From positions 1,054,001-1,118,000 of the forward strand of contig MU008171.1 in NCBI GenBank assembly GCA_010909165.1: a stretch of DNA of 64,000 nucleotides, written 5' to 3'. The notes under the pieces are model-generated. The model did not search any database, had not been told where the DNA came from, and saw nothing but the letters and a program-made list of their open reading frames with translations. Numbering within the stretch: the first letter of the stretch is position 1; each line of letters opens with the position of its first letter. This DNA is from Anthoceros angustus (taxonomy: Eukaryota > Streptophyta > Anthocerotopsida > Anthocerotales > Anthocerotaceae). Made by a program: the position numbers and the translations under genes. This document shows positions 44,201 through 58,400 of the stretch, piece by piece.

Positions 44201-47200
44201 CTACGAAGTCGTCTGAATCTCATAGAGATTACTAGACCGCTTTGGCCGCCTGTAATTTTTCAGGAGTAGAGACGAGCAGACCACACTCACAGAAGATGCT
44301 GCCATTGAAGCCCCTGCTAGCCAAGGTGGCAACCGAATCCCCAGCGGAAATACAATGCCAGCAGCAACAGGTATGCTAACAACGTTGTAGCACAAAGCCC
44401 AGAAATAGTTCAGCCTGATCCTGTCGAAAGTTTTCCTGGAGAGGTCAATGGCAGTGATGACATCCTCTAGATTGCTCTTCATGAGGACTATTTCTGCTGC
44501 TTCGATGGCAACATCAGTGCCAGCGCCGATGGCTATGCCGACATCTGCAGCCACAAGTGCGGGAGAGTCGTTGATTCCATCTCCTACCATGGCCACAGTG
44601 TAGCCCCTTGACTGCAACTCTTGCACTTTCTCGGCCTTCCCTAAGGGTTGAACCTCAGCCATCACATCCATAATGCCAACTTCCTTAGCGATGGCATTAG
44701 CTGTGCCATAGTTGTCACCTGTCACAAGTAAACTCCATACCCCCATGCTTCCTAAAGTTGAGATAACCTCTGCAGCTTCGGGTTTAACCGGGTCTGCTAT
44801 ACCAATTGCTCCTACGACTTCATTTTCCAAGGCTACAAGCACACAGGATTGTGCCTTCTGCTCGGCGTGTTCAAGAAAGTCAGCACAGCTTTTAGGCAAC
44901 GAAATGCCTAACTCCTTCATGAGCTTCCGGCTGCCCACCGCAACATCCTTCCCTGCCACCACAGCTCGCACACCTTGACCAGGAATGTTCTGGAAGTCCC
45001 TTGCTTCAGACAGCCACCTTACATCTGATCCCACAACACCTTCCAATGCTCTCACATAGTTCATAATAGCCTTTGACAGAGGATGCTCGCTATTCGCCTG
45101 CCAAAAATCAAGACAAAAACAAATCTTAACCGATACAACGTACGTAGAGCTCACAGAGAACCCCACCAGAACTTCCTAGACACCAGGAAATGCAAATGTA
45201 TCCTGCTGGTCACAGACTCCAAAGGCAACTTTGCAAACTTGAGCTTACCTCACAAGCTGCTACTGCCTGATAGAAGCTGGAAAGGGGGATGTCTTTGAAT
45301 AACTTGGTTGCAATCACTTCAGGCTTTCCCATTGTGAGAGTCCCTGTTTTATCAAAGACAATACAATTCACCTGCATTCATGGAACCCAGAACACCAATA
45401 TGTCTGGGTTCCCTTGTACCGAAAAAAATGCACACGTGGTTGCGACAACAGACAAGAGACCAACCTTATGTGCACTCTCTAACGCACTGCCACCCTTGAT
45501 CAAAACACCAAGCGATGCACCCTGTCCTGTCCCGACCATAACAGCTGTTGGTGTTGCCAACCCCAGTGCACAGGGGCAGGCTATGACTAGAACCGATATG
45601 CCGAACTGAAGGGCAAGCTCAAACTTATCCATGGATGCTGGAATCCAAGACTCAGGATAAGCGTTCAGTTTCCCCGCGATGAACCATCCTAACCATGTGA
45701 TGACAGCCGCCAGCACCACCTTCAATCCGAGAGGGTTGTAAGTTCACGAAATTTCACATTAAGGAGCTGAAATCACAGTGTAACCGTTGCACACTGCAAT
45801 CAAATGGGAAGAGGAGGGAAAAGTCGAGTACTTACAAATGGCACAAAATACTTTGAAACGGTGTCAGCAAATTGCTGCACAGGTGCCTTGGCCATCTGTG
45901 CGGCCTCCACAAGCCTCACAATCTGAGAAAGAGCAGTCTCCGACCCAACATGAGTCGCCTTGACAAGTAAGACGCCGTTTTCATTGATAGTGCCACCTAT
46001 AACTTTATCCCCGAGCTGCTTGGGCACAGGGTGAGCTTCTCCAGTTATCATACTTTCATTGGTATGACTCTGACCTGCTATCACCACTCCGTCTGCTGGG
46101 ATCTTAGCTCCTGGTACGACCTTCATAATATCATGTCTTTGCATAAGCTGGGAGTTGATCTCTCTTTCTGTGCAGACAGATCCATCAGAATTCAAAGTCA
46201 CCAGCAGAGCAGTGTTCGGTGCAAGATCCATGAGCTTTGCAATAGCCTCTGACGTCTGTCCCTTGGCTATAACCTCCATGTATTTGCCCAAGAGAATGAA
46301 AGTAATAAGCATGGCACTGGTCTGGAAAAAGTCTGCGCCCACAAAGGTAGTTGAGGTTGCAGCTCGAAGAGTGGTATACACTGAGTAAAAATATGCTGTG
46401 TTTGTTCCGAGAGCCACCAGAACGTCCATGTTTGCCGAGCCACGACGTAGCGCCTTAAAAGATGCCTCATAGAAACGCCAGCCCACCACAAATTGTACAG
46501 GAGTAGCTAGTACCCATCTAAAGACCTGCCCTAGACTAAGCATGTTCACCATTTTGGTGTCAAGACACCTTCTCAGGACAGGGATATAAACGAAAATCAT
46601 AGACATGAGAATGATTGGAACTGTGAAAATCATGCTCCAAAGGAAATGCACTTCATAGCGTTTCATTTCATGGCGCCTGCTGCGGTCCCTGGAGGAAACT
46701 AAGCTGGCTTTGAAAAGGTTGCCAAGCTGCTCTACTCTCTCTATGAAAAATCTTGGACCTGTTGTGTCGGGGTCGTAAGAAATGACAGCGATAAGACCTG
46801 CAGCCACATGGTCTACCACCACAGACTTAACCCCCTGCATCGTCAACAAGGAGCCCTCAATGAGCACAAGGTCTGCTTGAGACTCAATGCCCTCCAATGT
46901 GAGGGTAGCCTGAGTCCTTTCGTTCCCTTGGCACACTAACTCGGACTCAAAACCAACATCATCAATAGTATCCATGAGCTGTTTCGGATGAACACGTGCG
47001 GGATCATAGTCCACCTCAGCCTCCTCGGTAGCAAGAGACACAACAGCCCTGGTCACGCCCGCAAGCTCTAGAAGTGCAGCCTCGATGGACCCAGAACACG
47101 CAGAGCAGGTCATGCCCTTGATGCGCAAGCGGCAACCTGCCGTGGACTGCTCATTGGCAGAGTCGTCTAGAATGGATGCTTCAAAGCCAGCATCCTCTAT

Positions 47201-47624
47201 GGCCTCACGGATTACTTCGCTCTGTTGTTAAAGACAAGCAACGGTGACTGAGAAAGCTGCACAGACATTGCCACTTCCATAAACATAAAGAGACTGCCAT
47301 AGTACAAACCTGAATGACATCTGAACGGTAAGTCACTTGCGCTTGATTTTGCATAAGAGCTACCGCCACGTCCTCCACCCCTGGCAGCTTCTTGACAGAT
47401 GATTCGATGGAGCTGGAACAAGCAGCACATACCATGCCGACGACGCTGAATGTGGCCTTGGATAGCTTAGAGGCCACCTCAACATCGTGGAGGGGAAGTG
47501 TGGAAAACTCTGGTAACGACGAGGGCAAGGGGTACAGACTGAGCTCTGCACTTCCCGCATCGACAGACACAGGAATGTACCCCTCATGTTGACCACGAAC
47601 AAGGTCCCACATCTGCCTTGCCAT
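44201..47624 (-). CDS. RAN1: RAN1/HMA7-type copper-transporting P1B-ATPase
   Basis: Five exons join in phase: 47624-47310, 47221-45836, 45719-45465, 45371-45249 and 45097-44201, 991 residues. Two N-terminal heavy-metal domains have MVCAAC (64-69) and MTCSAC (142-147); a third, degenerate one lacks the CxxC. The ATPase core has TGE (MITGEAHPVPK), the copper-selective CPC (VLVIACPCALGLATP), the phosphorylation site DKTGTLT, the SEHPL loop, TGDN, and GDGINDSPAL. The last helices carry YN (CYNVVSIPVAAG) and MAASSVSVVCSSLLL, the metal-site signature of P1B-1 pumps. RAN1 loads copper into the ethylene receptors from the endomembrane system. Length, exon number and motif set match RAN1 rather than the shorter chloroplast PAA types. 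All catalytic motifs are intact. Confidence 0.93.
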
Positions 47625-48900
47625 GTTTCTTGGAGCGGTTGGCCTGGAGAATTAGCACGCAGGAACCCCTAGCAAAGTAGCACTGCCACAGCGACAACCA
47701 CAGCACGGCGGTGAATTTCAGAGCTTTGGGACTGGCATCCTAGGCCGAGACTGACTCTCCCCACATACCCTGGAGAGAAAGGTTGACTCACAAGTACAGG
47801 TCGGGATGGGCGTGGACACCGACGCATAATCCAGCATGATCCGAGACGGATGAAAGCGGCCTTGCTGAGCTCCTGCCTCCAAAATGTTCCGCCGCCAGAG
47901 TGCGCAGGGTGCGGGTGTGGAGCTGGGCGAGCTGGCCAAGGCCGTGGGCACGCACATGTTCGCAGCAGCGACAGATTACACGGAGGAACGTTCGTCCAGA
48001 AGGCGGAGCGCAATCCCCTTCACGGCGCACCACAGCTGCTCCAGTTGGAGTCCCTGAGAGAGCAAGCACGCATCCGGGAGCTGCGTGGGCGAGCGGGATT
48101 CAAGACAGCACGAGAGGTGATCCGTCCGGGACGGCCACGGAAAACAATGAATCCACGGGACTGATAGGCTGGGCGAGGCCGGCATGTTGGCGACCCAATA
48201 ATGCGGCAAAGGGTGGCCCGGGGCTGGGCGCGCCTGCGCCTTCTCATGCGCCTGCGGCTGCGGCAGTCAAATCACATCTTCTGTCTTTCCCTTCCTCGTA
48301 GGTCGCCACTTGCGATCCCCACTTACGCACGCGGTCTCGTTGGCAGCTTCCACCGCGCAGCCCAGCTGCTGACACCATACTGTACTAGTAATCAGCATGG
48401 AAAGGGCGTGACGTAAACTCCAGTCAACCAACTCTATGTTAACCCTTGTAACGGAACGGTGTGAGGTAACATGAGGACGTACAGTACTCGCGGGAGGGCC
48501 CACGGCCGATTTTACTGCTCAACTCTTTACTGCACCACACAGATTCCAAATTTCCAAGCCAGGCACAGTTTCACATGCTGGAATCTCGTGCCTCGGGGAA
48601 GGGGGAACTGCGCGGTGGATCCAACTGCGTCCGTGAATCGGTCATAATGGGATGATGAGCTCATGGCCCTTGGCAGCAAACGCCGGGGCGGTCCCATGGC
48701 ACCTCCCAGACATGGAGTTCCCGGTTACCCGGTATCCCTTCTCTCTACAAACCCTAGGCTCCTCCGTACGTATGTCTCCGGCTCCTGTCCTCCCCGCTTC
48801 CGTGCCTTGCGATTCCTCTAGGTCTCCTTGCGCGTCTACAGTCTCTGCACCAACGCTTCGTTCGTGCCATCGTTTGCCCCATGCTGTGTACTTTTTGCTT
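47625..48900. other. Upstream region of the copper ATPase and spacer
   Basis: GC-rich to about 48350. Overlapping ORFs at 47850-48300 look coding-like on base composition alone, without a recognised domain. Holds the RAN1 promoter and 5' UTR. Confidence 0.4.
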
Positions 48901-50161
48901 CGATACAATAATACATTTCAAGTCTTCTCTTGGTTTTTCGATATTAAGGTTTTATTTACTTAATTTTTTCATCTTATTCAATTAATCAATTATTATATTA
49001 TGGTTCCGATAACCATATGCTAATGTGATTGTGTTATGTCTTATGCAGAACAATGATGGGATTAAGAAATATTGCAAGAGTTGGATATCTTCTCAAGAGA
49101 TACCAGCATTTGAAAAGCATGAAAGTCGAGGTCAATCGAGTGTACATCATGTATGACTAACAATGGGTTATGTCTAATGCATGTTCCTCCAGGATAGCTT
49201 CTATCTGGCAACACCAGATGCATGCAAATGTAGTTACCCCCGTAGGATTTTCTCCTTCGCCTCTTCTAAGATTTGCAACTTCGCCTTCACCTAGCAATGC
49301 ACAACAGGAGGATTTGGGTGACGAGGAGGAGGACGAGGGTGGCAACGTAGGGGAGGATATGGACGTTGGGACGTTGGGACTCTTCGAGGAGGAGGAATAG
49401 ACAATACTGGCCATGGGTACGAAGTGTGCAATTTAGGAGATTTTGCATTCCAGTTACAAAGAGAGGTACAACACGCTAAGCATGATGGTCGGTGCGTTTT
49501 GTTTAATATATTGTTACATATTGGTAGAGACTTGAGCATACTGTGCTGCTGAAATATTAGTTGGATGCTCTCAACATGCACATGCCACAAGTGGACAAAA
49601 ATATAGTGAAGGGTGATTGCATTAGTGCAGGTTATTGATGTTGCATTATCATGGCTGAGTGGGTATGATTGGGAAATTAATAAGATTCAATTGAGCCTGG
49701 GCAAGGGAGAAAAGTGGCCCAGGCTGGCCTTTGTGCAATACCTTTGTACCCTACGACAAACAAAAATTTAGAACGACTCCACCTCTTGTATTAACCGTCA
49801 ACCTCAAGTAAGAATCCTTGCGGTTTCCCTATTTTGTATTTTATACCATATTATGGCTGGAACTTCATTCGCAAATCCATATGAACATTTCAATTCAATA
49901 TTATGACAGAAATGCATTGTATTAATCAATATGTGGCTAAACAGGACAAGCAAATAACGATAAAAAATTAACATAAGGTATAATTACAAAAATACATACC
50001 CTGAAAGGAGCCTCTCTAAGCGAAACCCTAAACTCGAACCCTAAGAAACCACATTATATAAATATGCGGCTCACAATACAAAAATAAGTTAATAATTGAA
50101 ATAGAGTATAAGAAAGAAAATGACGGTAAACCATCACAATACTGGTAAACCAAAGCATATT
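48901..50161. other. AT-rich spacer
   Basis: No gene recognised. Confidence 0.4.
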
Positions 50162-50510
50162 ACCGTACCCCGAGGGGTGTTTCAACAGGATAATGCCGAA
50201 ATAATTATTTTTTGAAAAAATAAGGTTCAACATAAATATTTATATTTTTTAAAATTTCAACATTTACAAAAATAATTTTATCAAATTTCAACATTTATTA
50301 AAATACATAGGTATATATATAAAACTAATGGATATGTATAGACCTCCCTAAATAGGCCCTAATTTTCCACACAAACCCTAGTTTCCTTATTTTGGCATCA
50401 TAAACTCATAAATTTTTACCTATTCAACATTTTAAGTATAATATTTTCTGGATTTTCAACTTTTACTAATTTTAATTAATTAGCGCCGAATCACCCCTTG
50501 GGGTACGGTA
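50162..50510. mobile_element. MITE copy 1 (TACCGTACCCC termini)
   Basis: 349-bp non-coding AT-rich element. The left end is TACCGTACCCCGAGGGGTG and the right end is CACCCCTTGGGGTACGGTA, an inverted repeat of about 19 bp with few mismatches. If the outer TA is a target duplication, the repeat starts CCGTACCCC, compatible with a Tc1/mariner-like mover. It has no ORF, so it is non-autonomous. Copy 2 lies inverted at 51830-52180. Confidence 0.85.
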
Positions 50511-51139
50511 GTGAGAAACCCTAATAATAATTAAAAATAATTATTTATCATTACATTAAAAATTAGGATACAAATACACTATATAGATTACTATATGAGT
50601 ATGTGGCTCAAAAAATAAAATAAAATAAATAATGAAATAAAAAATAAAAAGGAATAATAAGAAAATAATAAAATAATAAAATAACCTCCCCAAGCCAAAA
50701 CCCTAAACTGCCACCCGCGAGGTCCAAAAAGTACGGAGCCGCCTACAATGTAGCACCGCTATTAAAAACTGGTTTTACACTCGGCCGCCCGGGCCTTTTG
50801 TAGGGGAATGGTTTGTAGAGATAGAAAGAGAGCGGCAACCGGGACCCCTCCCTGCAGGTTCCATCGCAAGGTGATCGCAAGGTTTCTATGCGGACTGAGC
50901 TATGTACTATCCATATAATAACAATAACAATAATGATAATTATGTTCACTTAGAGTGGAAGGATATCATAGGATTAAAAGAACTGAAAAGTGATAAAAAA
51001 AGAATATATATGTAAATCTTTTTAAACTAGAGAGACATCTTTCTTCGCTTTTCGCTCTCCCAAATAAATGTCACTTCATTCATGTTCTTGATTCCTATTC
51101 AGGCATCATAGCCTCACGGCTGCATACGCCTAATGATCT
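50511..51139. other. AT-rich DNA between MITE copy 1 and the microsatellite
   Basis: AAAATAAAATAAATAATG-type low complexity near 50600-50690, and no gene. Confidence 0.5.
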
Positions 51140-51345
<206 letters not shown>

Positions 51346-51829
51346 CAGAGAGACATTGAAAAGAAGTAATGCAAACAGAAGTGTAATTGAATCAATCAAT
51401 CAACAGCATCATAAAACGTTTGGAGACGAGAATAGAAAAAACCAATTGATCATCACGGAAAAAAACCACTTGACTAGCACGAGCAGCCTTTTTAAAAACC
51501 ACTTGACTAGTACGAGCAGCCTGAAAAAGGCTAGTTAGCCTATGCCCTCGCCGCTTTTAAGGCTCGCCGGCAGGGGAAGGGGCATTCACATTGGACGATA
51601 TCAAAGAGCATACATCTTCCCATCGGCTAAACGTATGGCACGCTATCCCAATGATTCGCCCGCAGGTTGCTTCTCTACGAAGGTGTTACCGGTGTTTTCG
51701 AGCTCTTTCACAGGCTGTGAAGCCTCGCCCTCCTCCCAGTTATATCTAACCCCACTTACACCACCATGGTGTCAATTCTATTTGGAGGTATGATAAATTA
51801 AAGGATATTTTTTTTGTGAAAAATATGTA
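51346..51829. other. Spacer between the microsatellite and MITE copy 2
   Basis: A short direct repeat, ACCACTTGACTAG(C/T)ACGAGCAGCC, occurs twice at 51465-51522. No gene. Confidence 0.6.
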
Positions 51830-52180
51830 TACCGTACCCCGTGGGATGATTTGGCATTAATTAATAAAAATTAATAAAAGTTAAAAATCCAAAAATTATT
51901 ATACTTAAAATACTGAATATGTGTTTAAACATTTATGAGTTTAAGATACAGAAAACAAGGAAAATAGGGTTTGTGTGAAAAATTAAGGCCTGGAGAGGTT
52001 TGTACATATCCATTAGTTCTATATAAATGCCTATGTATTTTAATAAATATTAAAATTTGTTAAAATTATTTTTTACAAATATTAAAATATTTAAAATATT
52101 TATATTTATATTGAACCTCAATTTTTCAAAAAATTATTATTTTGATATTATCCTGTTGAACCACCCCTCGGGGTACGGTA
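51830..52180. mobile_element. MITE copy 2 (inverted)
   Basis: 351 bp; its reverse complement aligns end to end with copy 1 (both have GTTCAACAGGATAAT after the terminus, ACTAATGGATATGTA in the middle and CACAAACCCTA later). Its ends are TACCGTACCCCGTGGG and CACCCCTCGGGGTACGGTA. I estimate roughly 80 percent identity by eye. Confidence 0.85.
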
Positions 52181-52414
52181 TACCCGTCACACTCACCGTA
52201 TGCCACGAGGAGAGGTGATTTCAGTGGAAAGGTCAAAAAAATCTACAAGATAAAAAAAAAGTGGAAGAAGTCGGTCCGGGGTTAACTTCTACTGCACCAC
52301 AAATACAGTACCTATTCCAATTCCCACAGTTTCACCAGAATCTGCGTGCCTCGAGAACAACAAAGTGGATCAAGGTGAGTCCGTGAATCTGTCATTGGAC
52401 AGTCCTGAACTGGT
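52181..52414. other. 3' region of ECM29
   Basis: Likely 3' UTR of the minus-strand ECM29 gene; no other feature. Confidence 0.4.
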
Positions 52415-55400
52415 CTACGCCAGCATGAGGTGCTCACCCAGCAGGCTCAAGGCCCGTGCTACCAGAGATTTTGCGTTGGCGTTCTTTTCTACGCTCTGTA
52501 CGTCCAGTAAGCGATCGTACAGGTATTGGAGTGAGTCTCGGGAGAAGCCCTCCAGCCATCCAGCCTTGTGACGCTCCACGATGTCCACCAGCAGCTCCAC
52601 AGCTTCAACATGCACCTGCATCGGAGACCAGTTGCAGTCACGACTGCACTGCACTAGTCTGCACTGGACCCCCGCTTCCCGTTGGAAATCTATCATGCAA
52701 AGGTTACCTAGGTACCTGAGATACTTTGACGTTGCCGAGGCAGTCCAACACGGATGGCACCATCGTTTCTATCCACTGCATTCACGTTTTCGCCACCATC
52801 TTAGAAGGAAATCCCAAGGACCATTCTCTCAGCACAAGGTACTGGATGAATGAGCCACCTTACCTGTCCGGCTACATGGCTTGCGTCACTGGTTGGCCCA
52901 GCTGGATCTGAGCAACGGTGTTTCAGGAATGCCTTCGCAGCTGTCAGTGCACCGAGCTTCCCTGCAGGTACCAGCCACCCGATAAGGACCAACCTCAAAC
53001 CCAGGTCCGAAAATGATGACCCCCTCAGCAAGAGCATAACGTTGTACTGGGCACGTCCAGCTCTACCTTGCCACGGATGCCCAAGGCTAAGCGTTGCAAC
53101 AATGGCTTCACTTATGTTCTTCCCGTGCGCCCTGATGGTGGATGGTGCAGCCCCGGCGAGTCCCGCTGTAAGGCAGGCCCACACCTTCTCCACAGGCACA
53201 GAGGCCGTCTCTTTCACCTCATCTGCATAAGGATGAAGGTGTTAGTAGAGATCCTGTTACAGCCATTGCGCCATCAAAAAGCAATGTTGAACGACCTGAT
53301 GGCACAGCTGTTTCTGCATCTATCAAACTCTGTTTCCGCTCCGGAGGTTGCATACACGCCTCCAGCAATATAGGAGCCACCTGTTCGAATAAATCTTTGC
53401 CCTTGAAAGCTGTTAAGATCTGCGTATCAACGCACCGTAAGACACCATTCGCATGGTCTTCAAAGCCAACCAAACAGCGATAAGTCACTCCCATATACCT
53501 GTTCCAGACACCTGTATGCTGCATCTCGGAATGATGACTTTTTCCGTTTACACGCTGCACATACAGCAGTTACAATGCTCTCTGGGCTCACTGGACTCGA
53601 TGTTCCCGATGCAGCAGCTAACTGTGTGGGATAAGCCTTGCAAAGCCCTCCAATTGCATCTAGAACGGCCTCCTTACCCTGGATGTCTCACACATGTCAG
53701 TCACCTCCTCAACGAAACATATTCAGATATGGAAGCTGCATAAGCATAGATGACCAAGTCAGACGACTCTGACTCACATCCCAAAGGCGGCCCGGCAATT
53801 CCGCCAGTAGGTTTTCCAGAAGAATCTGTACATGAGGCTCAGCTGCTGAGCCCGCTAACTCCGCTAAGCTTGTAATTGCCTTTGTACTCTGCAACAGAAT
53901 TTGCCAACCAATTAACAAATATCTTGATCCAGAAAGTGCTTAACGTGCTTTGGCTTCACAAGTCCTTCCCTTCAGCTGATACGGCTGCTCCTACCTTTTG
54001 CTTTTGGGGCCATGACGACGAGCCAATGCCCGCAAGAAGATGAGGTACTATATCTACCATGTACAAGTGCAAAGCGACCGAAGCACTACTTGTGTTCTCC
54101 TCCCAAATCTCCTCAAAAATGTCGGCTATGGCCTTCTCGCCGTCAAATCTGTGTGAAACAAAAACATTAGACACAGTCTGCCGCGAAACGAGAAGAAAAC
54201 CAACCATTGCACCCGTACTAAGGGACCGCTCCTAGTACCTAGAAACAAATGCTGCAGGCAGCACTTCTGCATAATAACCCTTCAGTAGATCACTTGTTTG
54301 GTGTGATAGCTCTCTCAGCACGAGGGCACCAGCAAGCCTAGCATCCTTATCACCGGAGGAATTGTGTAGTGTGACTGCCTCCATCACCAGTTTTTGATAT
54401 TGTGGTTCTCCAGAGAACTTCGCCACTGCTCCACATGCAGCTGCAAATGCTTTCTTGCCTGCTGTACTTCGTTCTGCTTGTGTAGTAGGAAACAGAACCT
54501 TGAGCAATGCTGCAGTATGTGGCTTGATGTCCGCTCCCATTCGCTGTGAAAGCTGGCTGATAAACTTTGCCACACCAACTCTGTCACAATACAAGCCCTC
54601 AATTAGCACCCAACAAAACTCCAAGCCAAGCTGACATCCTAAGGTCCTTAGGCTCACTACCTTGAATTGAGACCCACACCCGTCCGGACTTGCTGTGTTA
54701 GGCGGGGAACCAGTGCATCTAGAGTCGGCACATCAACCTGTCGTAAGCATAGGTCGAGTGTGTTCCACATAGGAGTGTCTTTGGAAACAGCTATCCGTAC
54801 GTTCTCAAGCTTCTCTGTGCTTATCCCAACCCTTTCAGCATGCAACTGCGCAGAAGTGGTGAAGGAATTTCGTTCAGTACTTGGACTCTGTACAAGTTAA
54901 TGCCAACTGGACAACACATCAAAGGAAACAAGCTACATCTCTTGCACCGCTTCCAACTCATCAGGAAAAAAACTGGTACACCATCTTTGGTTGTATTCCA
55001 TCCAAGTCTGAATGCTAAGCAATTGCGAAATTCTGGTGAAAACTGACTATCAGATAACAACAGAAAGTGGAGACTGGTTGAATCTTTATTCAAGCTAAAA
55101 GAAAAGCAATGCCAAGGGGAGACCTCAAAACAAGCAACTCAGTTGAGAACCCAAACCTCAGCATAGTTAAGGCTCTGGTCCTCCAAGCTTGAGAGGCTCT
55201 CTAGCATGCATACCACCAAGTCTGGCATTTGTGGTCTGATGGCCTCTCCAGCCCCCTGCAATCCAAACAATCAGGTCTATGTTCTTGAACAGTCCAATCG
55301 AATAGACAACAGATCGCACATTATACACCACTGTACATGCCAGTTATTCAGGGACAGTCACAAGATACCGTGCACATACCTTCACCAATTTCATGATGGT

Positions 55401-58400
55401 CTGGATGGAAACCCGGCGCACTTCACTGACTGTGCTCATGATGCCTTTGGAGAGAAGGAATGGGAGAACAAGGGCCATAGTTGCCTTCGCATCAGCTTCA
55501 GCTGTAAGTGACGTGTCACAAAGTCGCAGAGTTAGCGAGCTAACGGACCGACAAAGGCTTTCACCAGCACTGCGAACTGTCTCCTTGATATCATCCACTG
55601 CTCGAAATGCCATTATCCAAATTCTTTCTAAGTATTGCCCAACCTGCATGGCACAACTGTTTAACTTAACAACTCAATGATGCGAGAAATACTAAAGCAT
55701 AGAAGCAGCTGAAACACAGAGCCGAGTGGCGAGTACCTCATGAAATCTGCGACCCTGTAGAACATCTGCAAGCGCCAGACATGCTGACTCCCGAGAGCGC
55801 CAGAGGCGAGAGCCTACTTGAACTAGCAGGTCCTCCAAAATTTTATCCAGATATTCATCAACGGTCTTCTTTGGTTCAGCAACAAGGGATCTCCATATAT
55901 GTCCCATGGCATCCTGAATTCTTTTGTTTGGATCATACTGATAACGAAACAACTTTGGCACCATTACAGGCAGATGAGGCTTTAATGCTTCTCCTGCCTG
56001 CTTTGCAATCTTAGCAAACCCAAATGCTGCGCCTCGTTTTGAATTCAGAGAAGCTTGATGATTTGCAAGATCCATGAACTTGTATATCAAATCAGGTTGC
56101 CCCATCTCATTAGCTATGTTACAAAGCTCCTTGTACGTGCCTATATTGCCACCACCTGGCTTTTCACCCATTGCTCCTTCTTCAAAGACTTCAGAATCTT
56201 CCATCAGCTGCAAGGTACACACCAAGACAAGGCTATTTATTTTGATCCAGTGAGAATTAACCAGAAAATAGCATGGTCATCAGCAAAAACCCCACTACCT
56301 TCACAGCACGCTTCTTCTTGGCTGTGCCAGACAGTGTGTTCACAAGAGCCAGCACAAGTTCCTCCTTGGTTGATGGATCACCAAGTTCATACACAATGCT
56401 CATACCCCTTGAGGCCATCTCTTGTGTGAGATCATTTGATTCACCAAGCAAATGGGAAAGCGCTTCCTGCAATCAGTCACAAGATAACTAGGGTTAGCAG
56501 CCTATGCTAGAACGAGCTTACACTAATGCTGCTCGTGATCTGCCAGTATCGCAGCACACTCAGGAACGCGTGACAGGAGTTTGCACTTAACCTGAATCTC
56601 TGGAAGTTTCGCTTGAAGTGTAGGATGGCGGCCACAATACGTGATAAGAGACACAAGCCATACAGAGCCTGCGCATCTTTCCTCTTTTCTACTACTGAAC
56701 AGCAGCTCCTCAAACAACTTCTTCATTATTTTCTCTTGTGCTGCTTCTCGACCATCTTCAAAATGCATTTCCAAGTCTCCTCCAGTTGCAAGCGAATCCC
56801 CAGAGAGAGAATTAGACGAGAAGGAGAGAGAAACGTAATTTGACTTCAGAATCTTGTCAGCAGATATTGGAACAGCGCCCCAGATGAATGAAAGAGCTTC
56901 TCCGACTGTGAAGAGAATATCCTCTGTCTGTACACGATGACAAGAATGAAAAGAAAGAGAAGGAAAAACACTTGAACAATCTGACAAGCAATAAGAATAA
57001 ACACGACCCATTTCCTCCACACAGGAGCAACCCACCATAGCAGCAAAACAGCCACATGGACTGGTACCTTGTTTCTACTCAGTGTGAATAGGGCAGTAAG
57101 AGCTGCAAGGGAAAGCTCCCGACTTGCATCACCCAAACAAAGATGTCCGTATGCAAGAGCTGCCTTCTGTACAACCTTCACCTCCTTTCCCGCGACGAGA
57201 TCAGCCAAGCGGCTGAGAACTAGAGATAAAGTTGGCGGACCTGTTTCGGCTGGGACTCCCGCATGGTTTTCAGTGACCTGGTCTTCTTTATGCAAAGATT
57301 CCTGGGATCTGGAGTCTGACAAATCTGCTCCAGATGCCGAAGAGGAGCTTCCAACAGAGCTCAAGTCTCCTGTGGGAAGGGGAAGAGGGCAACGCAACCC
57401 TATGTGACCAAGAGCCTCTGCTGCAGAACCAGCAAGAGCACTATTTCCAGAGTTCATCATTTCAGTGAGCGCAGAGATTGCTTCAACTATTACAGCTTGT
57501 GAAACCTGCAACCAAAGCCAGGGTTTGACTTCACTTAAGAAAGGTGTCCACTAGCACCTCTATCCAACAGTTAACCATGGTGCATGACATTAGACCAACT
57601 TACTTCCGGTATTCCTGTCATGCACTGAGCAAGTACGTAACCAGCGGCACATATAGCTCCATCCATCTCCTCAAACCTGCAAAACGTTTGGGCACTCACA
57701 TGATAGACCTTCACGACACCGAAAGAACTTTAGACCAGGTAAAACAGAACTTACCGGGCTTTTGCAGCTTTTGCAAATCTGGATGTCAGTTCCTCAATGA
57801 GGGTGACAGCCTCAACAGGTGCTAAGGCTCCTGTCGTAATGCCAAGCAGCCGACTCATAGCCTCCCTTGTACTTGAGTCTACATGTCCAAGGAACTGCTT
57901 TAACCAAGGCAAGCGATTGCGATAAAGCCCTGCTAGCACCTGGGTCCAAGAACACGAGACCAGTCACCAACAAAACTATCAGAGCTCATCTTTTTGACCT
58001 AGATTTGAATCAAAGAAACACTAAAGAATCTCGTCAAACCTTTGCATGATTGGCAGCAAGAGCAAGCAAACCACTGCTCGCAGCAGAATGTAGCTCCACA
58101 GTGCCATCAAATGCCATTCCATGCTCAAGCAACTTCCGGAAAGCACCCAATGCTGAGAAATTTTCATCGTCTTTTTTCGAAAATGAGTCTGCTGCAACAG
58201 ATTCTGCCTCCATCGTGCCTATCTCTTGTTCATAGCATTTTTGTACAAAAGATAACATAGCCGTGTAGACTTTTGAAGGAAATAACAGAACCCTTTCGTT
58301 TAGAATAGCTGATTCAGACCACACTCCTGGCTGTTGCTGACAAATGTACTGCATTATCGCTTTCAGAGTTGGATATTGCACAGCAGACTCCACATCAGCA

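Noticed and set aside
47850-48301. Overlapping GC-rich ORFs upstream of the copper ATPase
   Set aside because: Several frames are open at once, none shows a domain, and no phase-consistent exons were found.
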